A stretch of DNA of 64,000 nt from JANQIO01 sp043585095 (lineage in GTDB: Bacteria; Pseudomonadota; Gammaproteobacteria; Pseudomonadales; Halieaceae): the NCBI GenBank assembly GCA_043585095.1, contig CP121321.1:744001-808000 (forward strand), written 5' to 3'. Made by a program: the position numbers and the translations under genes. The notes beneath the pieces were generated by a model, which saw only the letters and a list, made by a program, of their open reading frames with translations, searched no databases and was not told the origin of the DNA. Positions within the stretch are counted from its first letter, which is position 1. Every line of letters begins with the position of its first letter. This document shows, one piece after another, positions 17,646 through 26,318 of this stretch.

Positions 17646-18359
17646 ATGGTTCCGCAGCATATTGCGATCATCATGGACGGCAACAACCGCTGGGCTCGCC
17701 GTCGCAGCCTGCCTGGTACATCCGGTCATCGCGCCGGTATGGAAGCCATTCGCACTGTGCTGGAGACCTGCAACGAGCAGGGCGTGAAAGCGCTTACGCT
17801 GTTTGCATTCTCTAGCGAAAACTGGGGGCGTCCCCGCACCGAGGTGCGCTATCTGCTCGCCTTGTTTATCCGCTATCTCCGCAACGAAACCCGCGCGCTG
17901 CACAAGGATGGTGTGCGTATCCGCTTTATCGGCGAACGCAATCGCTTCAGCACTCGGCTGCAGGCATTGATGGCTGAAGCCGAAGCGCTTACTGCCGAGA
18001 ATACTGAAACCAGCCTGGTGATAGCAGCTGACTACGGGGGGCGCTGGGACCTGGCGCAGGCTACGCGTCGTATTGCCTCGCGCCTGGCCGCGGGCGACAT
18101 CGCCGAAGCTGACATAAAGCCCGAACTGATCGATACGGAAGTGGCCTTGCAGGACCTCCCGGTCCCTGACCTGTGTATCCGCACAGGAGGTGATCATCGC
18201 ATCAGCAATTTTATGTTGTGGCAATTTGCATATACGGAGCTGTATTTCACTGAAACCCTGTGGCCTGATTTTGGCGCCGCAGACCTGAAGTTGGCGCTGG
18301 ATGATTTCAGCGGGCGTGAACGTCGTTTTGGTCTGCGCGGTGATACGGATGCGAGCTGA
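17646..18359 (+). CDS. uppS: Undecaprenyl diphosphate synthase
   Basis: Cis-prenyltransferase making C55-PP, the carrier for peptidoglycan and O-antigen units. 237 aa. The catalytic IIMDGNNRWARRR (D11) and the LTLFAFSSENWGRP and DLCIRTGGDHRISNFMLWQ signatures are intact. It starts 10 bp after frr and its 3' end overlaps cdsA by 11 bp. Confidence 0.97.
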   Translation: MVPQHIAIIMDGNNRWARRRSLPGTSGHRAGMEAIRTVLETCNEQGVKALTLFAFSSENWGRPRTEVRYLLALFIRYLRNETRALHKDGVRIRFIGERNRFSTRLQALMAEAEALTAENTETSLVIAADYGGRWDLAQATRRIASRLAAGDIAEADIKPELIDTEVALQDLPVPDLCIRTGGDHRISNFMLWQFAYTELYFTETLWPDFGAADLKLALDDFSGRERRFGLRGDTDAS

Positions 18360-19194
18360 TCTCAAGCAGCGCCTGAAAACCGGGTTGTTATTGGCGGGTA
18401 GCCTGCTGCTGGCAGTCTATTTACTGCCTACCGCAGGGCTCGCAGTGTTGCTGGGCATTGTCGTGGTGATTGCGGCGCACGAGTGGACCGCGCTGGCTGG
18501 TTATACCCAGCAGACGCTCCGCCTGGCGTATCCAGCGCTGACCGCGATAGGTATGGTTGCTTTGTACAGTCACTGTAATTTGGGCGGTCCACCGGCGCTG
18601 GAAGCTATTCAGTCCCTGTTTGGAGTGGCCTGTTTGTGGTGGGCGATAGCGCTATTGTGGATCAAGGCATACCCGGCAAGCAGTCCTCTCTGGGGGACGC
18701 GCGTGATGCTGGGACTGATGGGTCTTCTGGTGTTGCTGCCGGCCTGGCTGGCTGCTATCTACTTATTGAGTTACCAGCATGGAAAGCTCATGCTTCTGAG
18801 TATGGTGATTTTGGTTGCGTTCGCCGATATTGGTGCGTATTTCTCCGGTCGTCGCTTCGGTCGTACCAAGCTTGCTGTGCGGGTAAGCCCCGGTAAGACC
18901 TGGGAAGGAGTTGTGGGTGGGCTTGTCGCCTGTATCGCGCTGACGGCTGCGGTACATATTGGTTTGGGCCTGGAACAACTGAGCCTGCAGGCCGCTATCA
19001 CGATTGCTGTATTTACCGGTGGGGCGTCGGTTTTGGGTGATCTTCTGGAAAGCATGGTTAAGCGCCACAGCGGCGTCAAAGACAGCGGCACGCTGTTGCC
19101 CGGGCACGGCGGACTGCTGGATCGTATCGACGGCATCACCGCCGCCGGTCCGGTTATGGGGCTGGGCCTGATGTTGGCGGGTTGGTCGCCATGA
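18349..19194 (+). CDS. cdsA: Phosphatidate cytidylyltransferase
   Basis: Integral membrane enzyme making CDP-diacylglycerol. 281 aa from the ATG giving MRADLKQRLK; the frame is open 16 codons further upstream inside uppS. Several membrane helices are obvious, and the C-terminal family signature MVKRHSGVKDSGTLLPGHGG followed by LLDRIDG is complete. Overlaps uppS by 11 bp. Confidence 0.96.
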   Translation: MRADLKQRLKTGLLLAGSLLLAVYLLPTAGLAVLLGIVVVIAAHEWTALAGYTQQTLRLAYPALTAIGMVALYSHCNLGGPPALEAIQSLFGVACLWWAIALLWIKAYPASSPLWGTRVMLGLMGLLVLLPAWLAAIYLLSYQHGKLMLLSMVILVAFADIGAYFSGRRFGRTKLAVRVSPGKTWEGVVGGLVACIALTAAVHIGLGLEQLSLQAAITIAVFTGGASVLGDLLESMVKRHSGVKDSGTLLPGHGGLLDRIDGITAAGPVMGLGLMLAGWSP

Positions 19195-19204
19195 GCACGC
19201 ACAA

Positions 19205-19260
19205 TGAGGCAGCCACTGTGAGGCAGTCGCTGTGAGGCAGTCGCTGTGAGGCAGTCGCTG
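19205..19260. repeat. Tandem repeat, 4 x 14 bp, ending in the dxr start codon
   Basis: Four copies of TGAGGCAGTCGCTG (first copy TGAGGCAGCCACTG) lie between cdsA and dxr. The G at the end of the last copy is the first base of the dxr GTG; each copy junction creates another GTG, but the 14 bp period puts these in different frames. Confidence 0.95.
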
Positions 19261-20438
19261 TGAAACAGGTGACTGTACTGGGAAGTACGGGCTCGATTGG
19301 CGTTAGCACGCTGGACGTTCTAGGCCAGCATAGCGATCGCTTTTCGGTATACGCCCTTAGCGCCAACCGCTCCGTTGACGCCCTGTATGAACAGTGCTTG
19401 CAGCACCAACCGCGGTTTGCGGTGATGGTCTGTGCCGACAGCGCGGAAGCGCTCGCAAAAAAGCTGGCGCAGGGTGGCTCTTCCACAGAAGTTCTGTCGG
19501 GAAGCTCTGGCCTGGAGGCCATTGCCTCAGCCGCCGAAGTCGATGCGGTAATGGCCGCCATCGTCGGCTCAACAGGGCTGGCGCCGACGCTGGCAGCCGC
19601 GCAGGCGGGCAAGATCGTGCTGTTGGCGAACAAGGAGGCGCTGGTTATGGCTGGCCACCTGTTTATGGCCGCTGTTGCCGAAAGCGGCGCCACGCTGTTG
19701 CCTATCGATAGCGAGCACAATGCGATCTTCCAATGCCTGCCGCCGGCTGCATCCGGAGCCGGCGTGGATACGGCTGGCGTGTCGAAAATTTTGCTGACGG
19801 CCTCCGGCGGCCCGTTCCGGGAATGGACCCGTGAGCAGATAGCTGCGGCGACTCCTGATCAAGCCTGCGCACATCCCAATTGGTCAATGGGTCGCAAAAT
19901 TTCAGTAGACTCGGCAACCTTGATGAACAAAGGCCTGGAGTTGATTGAGGCGTGCTGGCTGTTTGATGTGACCAGTGATTTCATCAATGTGGTTGTACAT
20001 CCCCAGAGCATTATCCACAGCATGGTGCAGTACGTGGATGGGTCGGTACTGGCGCAGCTCGGCAATCCGGATATGCGCACTCCTATCGCACATGCATTGG
20101 GCTGGCCTGAGCGCATCACCTCAGGCGTCGCCCAGCTTGATATCATTGACGTTGCGCGACTGGATTTTGAGCAACCCGACCTGACGCGCTTTCCCTGCCT
20201 GGAACTTGCCAGAAATGCGGTTCAGCGGGGGGGGACGGCGATGGCTATCATGAATGCAGCCAACGAGGTTGCGGTGGAAGCGTTTCTTGAAGGTAGCCAG
20301 GGTTTTATGGATATCCCGCGGATTATCGAAGCGGTATTGGGCCGCGCAGATATTCCGGAACCCACATCCCTGGATGTGGTCAAAACGGCGGACCAGCATG
20401 CGCGCGAGTTAGCGCGTGAGCTGCTAACGAACAGGTAA
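19260..20438 (+). CDS. dxr: 1-deoxy-D-xylulose 5-phosphate reductoisomerase
   Basis: Second step of the MEP isoprenoid pathway; ispD and ispF are also in this window. 392 aa. The NADPH motif GSTGSIGVSTLDVL starts at about residue 8, and LLANKEALVMAG, IDSEHNAIFQCLP and the ASGGPFRE and HPNWSMGRKISVDSATLMNK segments are all present. The GTG start is formed at the edge of a 14 bp tandem repeat, so no separate ribosome binding site is obvious. It precedes rseP by 5 bp. Confidence 0.96.
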   Translation: MKQVTVLGSTGSIGVSTLDVLGQHSDRFSVYALSANRSVDALYEQCLQHQPRFAVMVCADSAEALAKKLAQGGSSTEVLSGSSGLEAIASAAEVDAVMAAIVGSTGLAPTLAAAQAGKIVLLANKEALVMAGHLFMAAVAESGATLLPIDSEHNAIFQCLPPAASGAGVDTAGVSKILLTASGGPFREWTREQIAAATPDQACAHPNWSMGRKISVDSATLMNKGLELIEACWLFDVTSDFINVVVHPQSIIHSMVQYVDGSVLAQLGNPDMRTPIAHALGWPERITSGVAQLDIIDVARLDFEQPDLTRFPCLELARNAVQRGGTAMAIMNAANEVAVEAFLEGSQGFMDIPRIIEAVLGRADIPEPTSLDVVKTADQHARELARELLTNR

Positions 20439-20443
20439 GCTCA

Positions 20444-21802
20444 GTGGATCTGATTTACACACTGGCAGTAACAGCGTTCGCACTGGCGCTTCTTATTGCC
20501 ATACACGAGTACGGACACTTTTGGGTGGCGCGCCGCTGCGGCATCAAAGTGCTGCGGTTCTCTATCGGCTTTGGAACGCCACTGCTGCGTTGGCGGGATC
20601 GCTTGGACACCGAATACGTCATTGCTGCTATCCCCCTGGGTGGTTACGTGAAAATGCTGGACGAGCGCGAAGCGGAGGTCAGCCCCGACGAAACCCATTT
20701 AGCCTTTAACCGTAAACCGGTTTTGCAGCGTATGGCTGTTGTCTCGGCGGGCCCTATTGCCAATCTCTTGCTGGCAGTGCTGGCATATTGGTTCATCTTT
20801 TTGTCTGGTGAGAGCGGCGTGACGCCGCGCATAGGCGAGGTCGCATCGGGCTCGGTTGCCGACGTAGCAGGGCTCGAGGCAGGCCAGGAAATCGTTGCTA
20901 TTGACGGCCATGACACACCGACCTGGAAAGCGGTCAACTATCGGCTACTTGAGAGAATAGGCGACACTGGCCGGATCTCCTTCTCCGTCCGTTACCCCGA
21001 TTCCGACATGCTGTATCGGTCTGAGGGCAACCTCAACAACTGGCTGCGCGGCATGGAGGAGCCCGACCTGTTGGGCGGGCTGGGTATCCGCATGTACCGT
21101 CCGACTATCGTGCCCAGACTGGAGACAGTTGTTGAGGATAGCCCCGCAGCCGCAGCGGGCCTGATGGCTGGCGATTTGGTTTTGAGTGCTGACGCAGAAC
21201 CTATGCCGACCTGGGCGGACTGGGTGACCTATGTCCAGTCACGTCCGGAGCAGGCTATAGCAATTCGCTTCGAGCGCGCAGGCGAGCAGCAAAACACAGT
21301 GCTGACGCCAGCGCGCAAAGTTGATGCCAACGGCGAGGATTTCGGCCAGGTGGGCGTGGGCGTGCAGGTTCCAGAGTGGCCACCGGAGATGATCCGGAGC
21401 TACAGCTACGGACCGATTGAGGCGCTGGGTAAAGCAGTAGAGCGCACCGGTGAGCTGGTGATGTTTACCTTCAGCTCCATTAAAAAGATGCTGACAGGTC
21501 TCATATCCCACAAAAACTTGAGTGGACCTATCACCATTGCTAAAGTGGCGAGCGCGTCAGCGGAGTCCGGATTGGAAGCCTTTGTAGGGTTTCTCGCGTT
21601 ACTTAGCGTCAGCCTGGGAGTGCTTAATTTGCTGCCAGTGCCGGTTCTGGATGGCGGACATCTGATGTACTACACCATTGAGCTGTTATCGGGTCGACCG
21701 GTGCCGATGAAGGTGCAGATGGTCGGCTATCAGCTGGGCCTATTCGTTATTCTCGGCATTATGATGCTGGCGTTGTACAACGACTTTGCTCGACTCTTGT
21801 AA
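20444..21802 (+). CDS. rseP: Site-2 intramembrane metalloprotease RseP
   Basis: Regulated intramembrane protease that releases sigma-E by cleaving RseA. 452 aa. Zinc site HEYGH at 21-25 in the first membrane helix, two PDZ domains in the middle (around GEVASGSVADVAGLEAGQ and VVEDSPAAAAGLMAGD), and the third zinc ligand in PVPVLDGGHLMYY. Starts with GTG. Its TAA stop lies inside the first unit of a 12 bp tandem repeat. Confidence 0.96.
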   Translation: MDLIYTLAVTAFALALLIAIHEYGHFWVARRCGIKVLRFSIGFGTPLLRWRDRLDTEYVIAAIPLGGYVKMLDEREAEVSPDETHLAFNRKPVLQRMAVVSAGPIANLLLAVLAYWFIFLSGESGVTPRIGEVASGSVADVAGLEAGQEIVAIDGHDTPTWKAVNYRLLERIGDTGRISFSVRYPDSDMLYRSEGNLNNWLRGMEEPDLLGGLGIRMYRPTIVPRLETVVEDSPAAAAGLMAGDLVLSADAEPMPTWADWVTYVQSRPEQAIAIRFERAGEQQNTVLTPARKVDANGEDFGQVGVGVQVPEWPPEMIRSYSYGPIEALGKAVERTGELVMFTFSSIKKMLTGLISHKNLSGPITIAKVASASAESGLEAFVGFLALLSVSLGVLNLLPVPVLDGGHLMYYTIELLSGRPVPMKVQMVGYQLGLFVILGIMMLALYNDFARLL

Positions 21803-21834
21803 TGACACGTGTAATGACAAGTGTGATGGCAAGG
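21799..21834. repeat. Tandem repeat, 3 x 12 bp, overlapping the rseP stop codon
   Basis: GTAATGACACGT, GTAATGACAAGT and GTGATGGCAAGG follow one another. The first unit contains the rseP TAA; the second repeats it. This puts the ancestral unit at the end of the gene. Confidence 0.85.
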
Positions 21835-21930
21835 GCGAGATTCAGGATTTTTTCTGCTGCGAAAGCAGGGAAATGGGCTGTAACGAAGCGCAGGGGCGCG
21901 AATTACGGCATCAAAAACAATAATTTGGGT

Positions 21931-24552
21931 ATGCAAGCGACACACCGATTCCTCATTGCTGCGCTCCTCAGTGCGGCGGCTTTACTGCTGCCGTCGCTAG
22001 AGACTCACGCACAGCCTCAACCGGTCGAGACGGCCCCGTTCGTGGTGTCTGATATCCGCGTCGAGGGCCTGCAGCGAATCTCCGCGGGCTCTGTGTTCTC
22101 CGCCATGCCTCTGGGCGTCGGTGACACCGCCAACGCAGGCCTACTGCGGGCGTCTGCCCGCGCCCTGTTTGCGACCGGTAATTTTGACGATATTCAGTTG
22201 GGTCGAGACGGCAGCGTACTGGTGATTATCGTCGCCGAGCGCCCCAGTATTTCCGAGATAAACATAGAGGGCAACGAGGCGATTGAAACCGAAGCCCTGT
22301 TAGACGGGTTGAAGGGCGCTGGCTTGTCAGATGGGCAGGTGTTCAAGCGTTCAACGCTGGAAGGCATGCAGCTTGAACTGCAGCGACAGTACGTAATGCA
22401 AGGTCGCTACGACGCCACCATCGATACAGAGGTTATCTCCGAGCCCCGCAACCGTGTCGCCATCAACATCGATGTCGACGAGGGCAACGTATCCAAGATC
22501 AAGCACATCAATATCGTGGGCAACGAAGTCTTTGATGACGACGAGCTATTGGACCTGTTCGCCCTCCGCACGACTAACCTGCTGTCTTTTATCCGCAGTG
22601 ATGACAAGTATTCCCGTGAGCGCCTGAGCGGCGACCTGGAAACGTTGACGTCCCATTACATGGATCGTGGCTATCTGCAGTTCAGAATCGACTCCACGCA
22701 AGTGTCGGTGAGCCCGCAAAAAGATGCGGTGTATATCACCGCGAACGTCACAGAGGGCGATGTCTTTACCGTGGACACGGTGGACCTGTCGGGCGATCTG
22801 GTATTGCCGGAAGAGGACTTGCGTCGCTTTTTGGTGATACGGGAAGGGCAGGTTTATTCCCAGCGGCTGGTGACCAGTACTGAGGAATACCTGACCCAGC
22901 GACTCGGCAATGAGGGCTATAACTTTGCCAAGGTCACCGGCATTCCAGAGTTGAATGTCGAAGATAAAACCGTGGCGATGAAATTCTTCGTCGACCCTGG
23001 CAAGCGCACCTACGTGCGCCGCATCAGCTTCCGAGGCAATACCCGAACCGCCGACGAAGTGCTGCGCCGTGAAATGCGTCAAATGGAAGGTGCGCCGGCA
23101 TCCGCATCGGCCATCGAGCAGTCGCGGGTGCGCCTGGAACGGCTTGGCTTCTTTGCACAGGCCACTGTGGATACGCCCGAGGTTCCTGGTCACGATGACC
23201 TGATCGACGTGGAGTTCGTTGTCGAGGAACAGTCCTCGGGCTCAGTTGGTGCGAGCTTTGGCTACGCGCAGGGCGCGGGTCTGATCCTGGGCTTGAACTT
23301 GCAGCAGGATAACTTTCTCGGCACCGGCAAGCGCGTGGGTATCGGGGCGAACGCCAGCCAGTTTCAGGATTCCTATAACTTCAGCTATACCAACCCCTAT
23401 TACACAGAGGATGGGGTGAGCCGGGGTTTCAATATTTTCTATCGAGCTACCGACCTCAACGAGATCAACGTAGCGAACTATTCTACGGACACGTTCGGTG
23501 CCAGCATAAACTTTGGCTATCCCATTCGCGAAACCGAACGGCTGGGCTTCAGCGTCGGCATCTCGGACACGCGCATCACGGTAGGTCGGTTTGCGGTGCA
23601 GGAGATTCAGGCAAGTCCACGCCTGCTCCAGGGTATTGACGGTTATTTCGACAGCACCCAGCTAGCGGACGGTACATTTTCAGAGCCTGAGGTGTTTCGT
23701 CCCATCGATACCATCCCACAAGATTATCTGGTGCAGGATTTGCAGCCAGGGTTTATCGATATCAATGGTGATGAGTACCTGAACTGGACCATAACCTCGA
23801 GCTGGAGCCAATCGACCCTGAACCGAGGTCGGTTTGCCACGCGGGGTATGTCCAACTCGGTGGCGCTGGAGCTGTCGATGCCGGGTTCTGAGCTTGAGTT
23901 TTACAAGCTGACCTATCGCGGCGAGCTGTTTGTGCCCATAGCTGATAGCTGGACGCTGCATTTCCGCACCGAATTGGGCTATGGCGAGGGCTATGGAGAA
24001 ACCAGTGAATTGCCTTTCTACGAGCATTTCTTCTCTGGCGGCTTTGGTTCGGTGCGGGGTTACCAGATTAATACGCTAGGCCCACAGAGCACGGCGGCTT
24101 CCCAGTATCTGACCGGCCAACCGGTTACCGCGATTAATCCCGACGGCACGCCGGCCCAAATTGGTGGACCGGACGGCCGTTTGGCAGGATATCGCGCCGT
24201 GGACGGCGAGCTGTTGGTGGGTCCGGTACAGGACAGACCGCGACCCTTTGGCGGAAATGTACTGGTTGAGGGCGGTATTGAGTTAATATTCCCGCTGCCC
24301 TTTATCAAGGACCAGCGCCAGATTCGCTCCGCATTCTTTATTGATGCGGGTAACGTATTCAGCACCAACTGCCGCGCATCCCAGCGCGTGTGCAGCGATG
24401 TAGATCCCGGCGAGTTGCGATACTCTGTCGGCGTCGGTGCAACATGGATTAGTGGCTTCGGCCCTATTACTTTCAGTATTGCCCAACCGCTTAATGCGGG
24501 AGAGTTTGATCAGGAAGAAGTCTTCCAGTTCACCCTCGGTCGGGGCTTTTAA
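21931..24552 (+). CDS. bamA: Outer membrane protein assembly factor BamA
   Basis: Central subunit of the BAM complex that folds beta-barrel proteins. 873 aa from the ATG giving MQATHRFLIA, followed by a signal peptide ending ETHAQ; the 43 codons upstream are basic and unrelated. Five POTRA domains precede a C-terminal 16-stranded barrel, with the lid-lock motif VRGY in GGFGSVRGYQ and a terminal aromatic (FQFTLGRGF). It is somewhat longer than the about 810 aa E. coli protein; the extra length lies in barrel loops, for example after VRGY. No strong ribosome site is seen before the start. Confidence 0.95.
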   Translation: MQATHRFLIAALLSAAALLLPSLETHAQPQPVETAPFVVSDIRVEGLQRISAGSVFSAMPLGVGDTANAGLLRASARALFATGNFDDIQLGRDGSVLVIIVAERPSISEINIEGNEAIETEALLDGLKGAGLSDGQVFKRSTLEGMQLELQRQYVMQGRYDATIDTEVISEPRNRVAINIDVDEGNVSKIKHINIVGNEVFDDDELLDLFALRTTNLLSFIRSDDKYSRERLSGDLETLTSHYMDRGYLQFRIDSTQVSVSPQKDAVYITANVTEGDVFTVDTVDLSGDLVLPEEDLRRFLVIREGQVYSQRLVTSTEEYLTQRLGNEGYNFAKVTGIPELNVEDKTVAMKFFVDPGKRTYVRRISFRGNTRTADEVLRREMRQMEGAPASASAIEQSRVRLERLGFFAQATVDTPEVPGHDDLIDVEFVVEEQSSGSVGASFGYAQGAGLILGLNLQQDNFLGTGKRVGIGANASQFQDSYNFSYTNPYYTEDGVSRGFNIFYRATDLNEINVANYSTDTFGASINFGYPIRETERLGFSVGISDTRITVGRFAVQEIQASPRLLQGIDGYFDSTQLADGTFSEPEVFRPIDTIPQDYLVQDLQPGFIDINGDEYLNWTITSSWSQSTLNRGRFATRGMSNSVALELSMPGSELEFYKLTYRGELFVPIADSWTLHFRTELGYGEGYGETSELPFYEHFFSGGFGSVRGYQINTLGPQSTAASQYLTGQPVTAINPDGTPAQIGGPDGRLAGYRAVDGELLVGPVQDRPRPFGGNVLVEGGIELIFPLPFIKDQRQIRSAFFIDAGNVFSTNCRASQRVCSDVDPGELRYSVGVGATWISGFGPITFSIAQPLNAGEFDQEEVFQFTLGRGF

Positions 24553-24578
24553 GATTTTTTCTACTAACGGAGAAGACA

Positions 24579-25103
24579 GTGTCTACAACGTTTAAAGTAC
24601 TCGCAGCCAGCCTCGTTCTGGCCATTCTTCCCACCGTCGCTGCGGCACAGGGCCGTATTGCCACCGTGGACCTTGAACAAGCCATTCTGCAGACTGACGA
24701 GGCGCAGACCCGCCTCAATGGCCTGCGCGAAACAGAGGACTATAAGTCCGATAAGACGGAATTTGATCGCCTGCAAATTGAGCGCGAAGAGATTATCAAG
24801 GAAGTCCAGAATGACATCGCCATTATGAGCCCTGAGCAACAGCAGGCCGCTCGTAAGCGCATTGCCAGCAAGACCGCCGATCTCGAACACGTGCTGCGTA
24901 AACTGCAGCAGGCAGAGCAGGCCATGGGCCAGGAATTGCTGCAGGAGATGACGCCGAAGGTTCAGGCCGTGCTGCGCGACCTGATTGCCAGCGAAGGTAT
25001 TGGCCTGCTGATCCAGCGCGACGCCGTCATCCATGCTGACAATGGCTACAGCATCACCGCTAAAGTCACCGACAAGCTCAATCAGGCTGCGGTGCAGGAG
25101 TAA
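24579..25103 (+). CDS. skp: OmpH/Skp periplasmic chaperone
   Basis: 174 aa, starts with GTG after CGGAGAAG. Signal peptide ends AAAQ; the mature part is a long, charged, Gln/Glu-rich coiled coil with the ending typical of Skp (SEGIGLLIQRDAVIHADNGY). It holds unfolded outer-membrane proteins for BamA, which it follows by 26 bp. A small AGGAG/CTCCT hairpin surrounds its stop codon. lpxD, which normally follows skp, is not present. Confidence 0.93.
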   Translation: MSTTFKVLAASLVLAILPTVAAAQGRIATVDLEQAILQTDEAQTRLNGLRETEDYKSDKTEFDRLQIEREEIIKEVQNDIAIMSPEQQQAARKRIASKTADLEHVLRKLQQAEQAMGQELLQEMTPKVQAVLRDLIASEGIGLLIQRDAVIHADNGYSITAKVTDKLNQAAVQE

Positions 25104-25160
25104 TTCTCCTTAAAAGCTGGAAAAGCTGGAAAAACGGATGCGGGAGGCAACCAGGTAACG

Positions 25161-25601
25161 ATGGACGCGATCATGGATATTGATGAAATCCGCGAGTACC
25201 TGCCGCACCGGTATCCGTTTTTGCTTGTCGACCGAGTCGTCGAGCTCAATCTGAGCGAAAATATTGTCGCTTATAAGAACATCACCTATAACGAAGAGCT
25301 GTTTCAGGGGCATTTCCCCGATAAACCCCTGTTCCCCGGCATGCTGTCGCTCGAAGCCATGGCGCAAGCTGCGGGCATACTGGGCTTTCGCACTATGGAC
25401 AAGAAACCTGCCGACGGCTCCATGTACATGTTTGTCGGCGCCGACAAAGTGCGCTTCAAACGACCCGTCGTGCCCGGTGATCGACTAATGCTGCGCGCCA
25501 GCGTGTTGTCAGTGCGCCGAGGTATCTGGAAATTTGACGTCAGCTCTGACGTAGACGGTGAACTTTGTGCGGCCGCTACGATTCTGTGCGCCGACCGCTA
25601 A
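25161..25601 (+). CDS. fabZ: 3-hydroxyacyl-[acyl-carrier-protein] dehydratase FabZ
   Basis: Hot-dog-fold dehydratase of fatty-acid elongation. 146 aa; catalytic H51 in FQGHFPDKPLFPGML and E65 in SLEAMAQAAG are in place, with LPHRYPFLLVDRV near the start. In relatives it is flanked by lpxD upstream and lpxA-lpxB downstream; here skp precedes it by 57 bp and rnhB follows after 21 bp, so the three lpx genes are missing from the cluster. Confidence 0.96.
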   Translation: MDAIMDIDEIREYLPHRYPFLLVDRVVELNLSENIVAYKNITYNEELFQGHFPDKPLFPGMLSLEAMAQAAGILGFRTMDKKPADGSMYMFVGADKVRFKRPVVPGDRLMLRASVLSVRRGIWKFDVSSDVDGELCAAATILCADR

Positions 25602-25622
25602 GCAAGGAGCACTGACACCGCC

Positions 25623-26318
25623 TTGGACGATGATTTATTCAGCTTGACCGGGAGCAGCTCCGGACTCAATCACCTACAGGGACTTGTGCTGGCTGGTGTT
25701 GACGAAGTAGGGCGGGGCCCCCTGGCTGGAGACGTTGTTGCCGCCGCAGTGATTCTTGACCCCAAACAGCCCATCGACGGGCTGAACGATTCCAAGAAAT
25801 TGACCGAAAGGCGCCGCGAGTCCCTCGCTCCTATCATCCGCGAGTCTGCTTTGGCCTGGGCCATTGGTCGGGCGTCAGTGGCGGAAATCGATCAACTGAA
25901 TATTCTTCATGCCAGCATGCTGGCTATGAAGCGGGCGGTAGATGCCCTGGATCCTGCACCGGACTACGTGCTGGTGGATGGCAACCGGCTGCCGCAGTGG
26001 CAGTACGCATCTGAGCCAGTGGTTGGTGGCGACGCCAGGGTTGCTGAAATTGCCGCAGCATCAATTTTGGCCAAGGTGCAGCGCGATGCAGAGATGGTGC
26101 AATTGGATGCGCAGTATCCGGGTTATGGGCTAGCGCAGCACAAGGGCTACCCGACACCGCTGCACCTGGCGGCGCTTAAATCGCTGGGCGTCACGCCGGA
26201 GCACCGGCGCAGCTTCGCTCCCGTGACCGCGGCTCTGGCAGAAATGGGTTTGACGGAGAACGACATGAGTGCGACGGCGAGTCGCCGTCAAACGGAAAAC
26301 GGTGTGAAGCATGTCTGA
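25623..26318 (+). CDS. rnhB: Ribonuclease HII
   Basis: Removes RNA from RNA-DNA hybrids, including single ribonucleotides. 231 aa from a TTG start preceded by AAGGAGC at a somewhat long distance. GVDEVGRGPLAGDVVAAAV carries the acidic pair D27/E28; VLVDGN and the AAASILAKVQRDAEM segment complete the family pattern. The C-terminus overlaps dnaE by 8 bp. About 25 residues after the conserved core look like an unstructured tail. Confidence 0.94.
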   Translation: MDDDLFSLTGSSSGLNHLQGLVLAGVDEVGRGPLAGDVVAAAVILDPKQPIDGLNDSKKLTERRRESLAPIIRESALAWAIGRASVAEIDQLNILHASMLAMKRAVDALDPAPDYVLVDGNRLPQWQYASEPVVGGDARVAEIAAASILAKVQRDAEMVQLDAQYPGYGLAQHKGYPTPLHLAALKSLGVTPEHRRSFAPVTAALAEMGLTENDMSATASRRQTENGVKHV

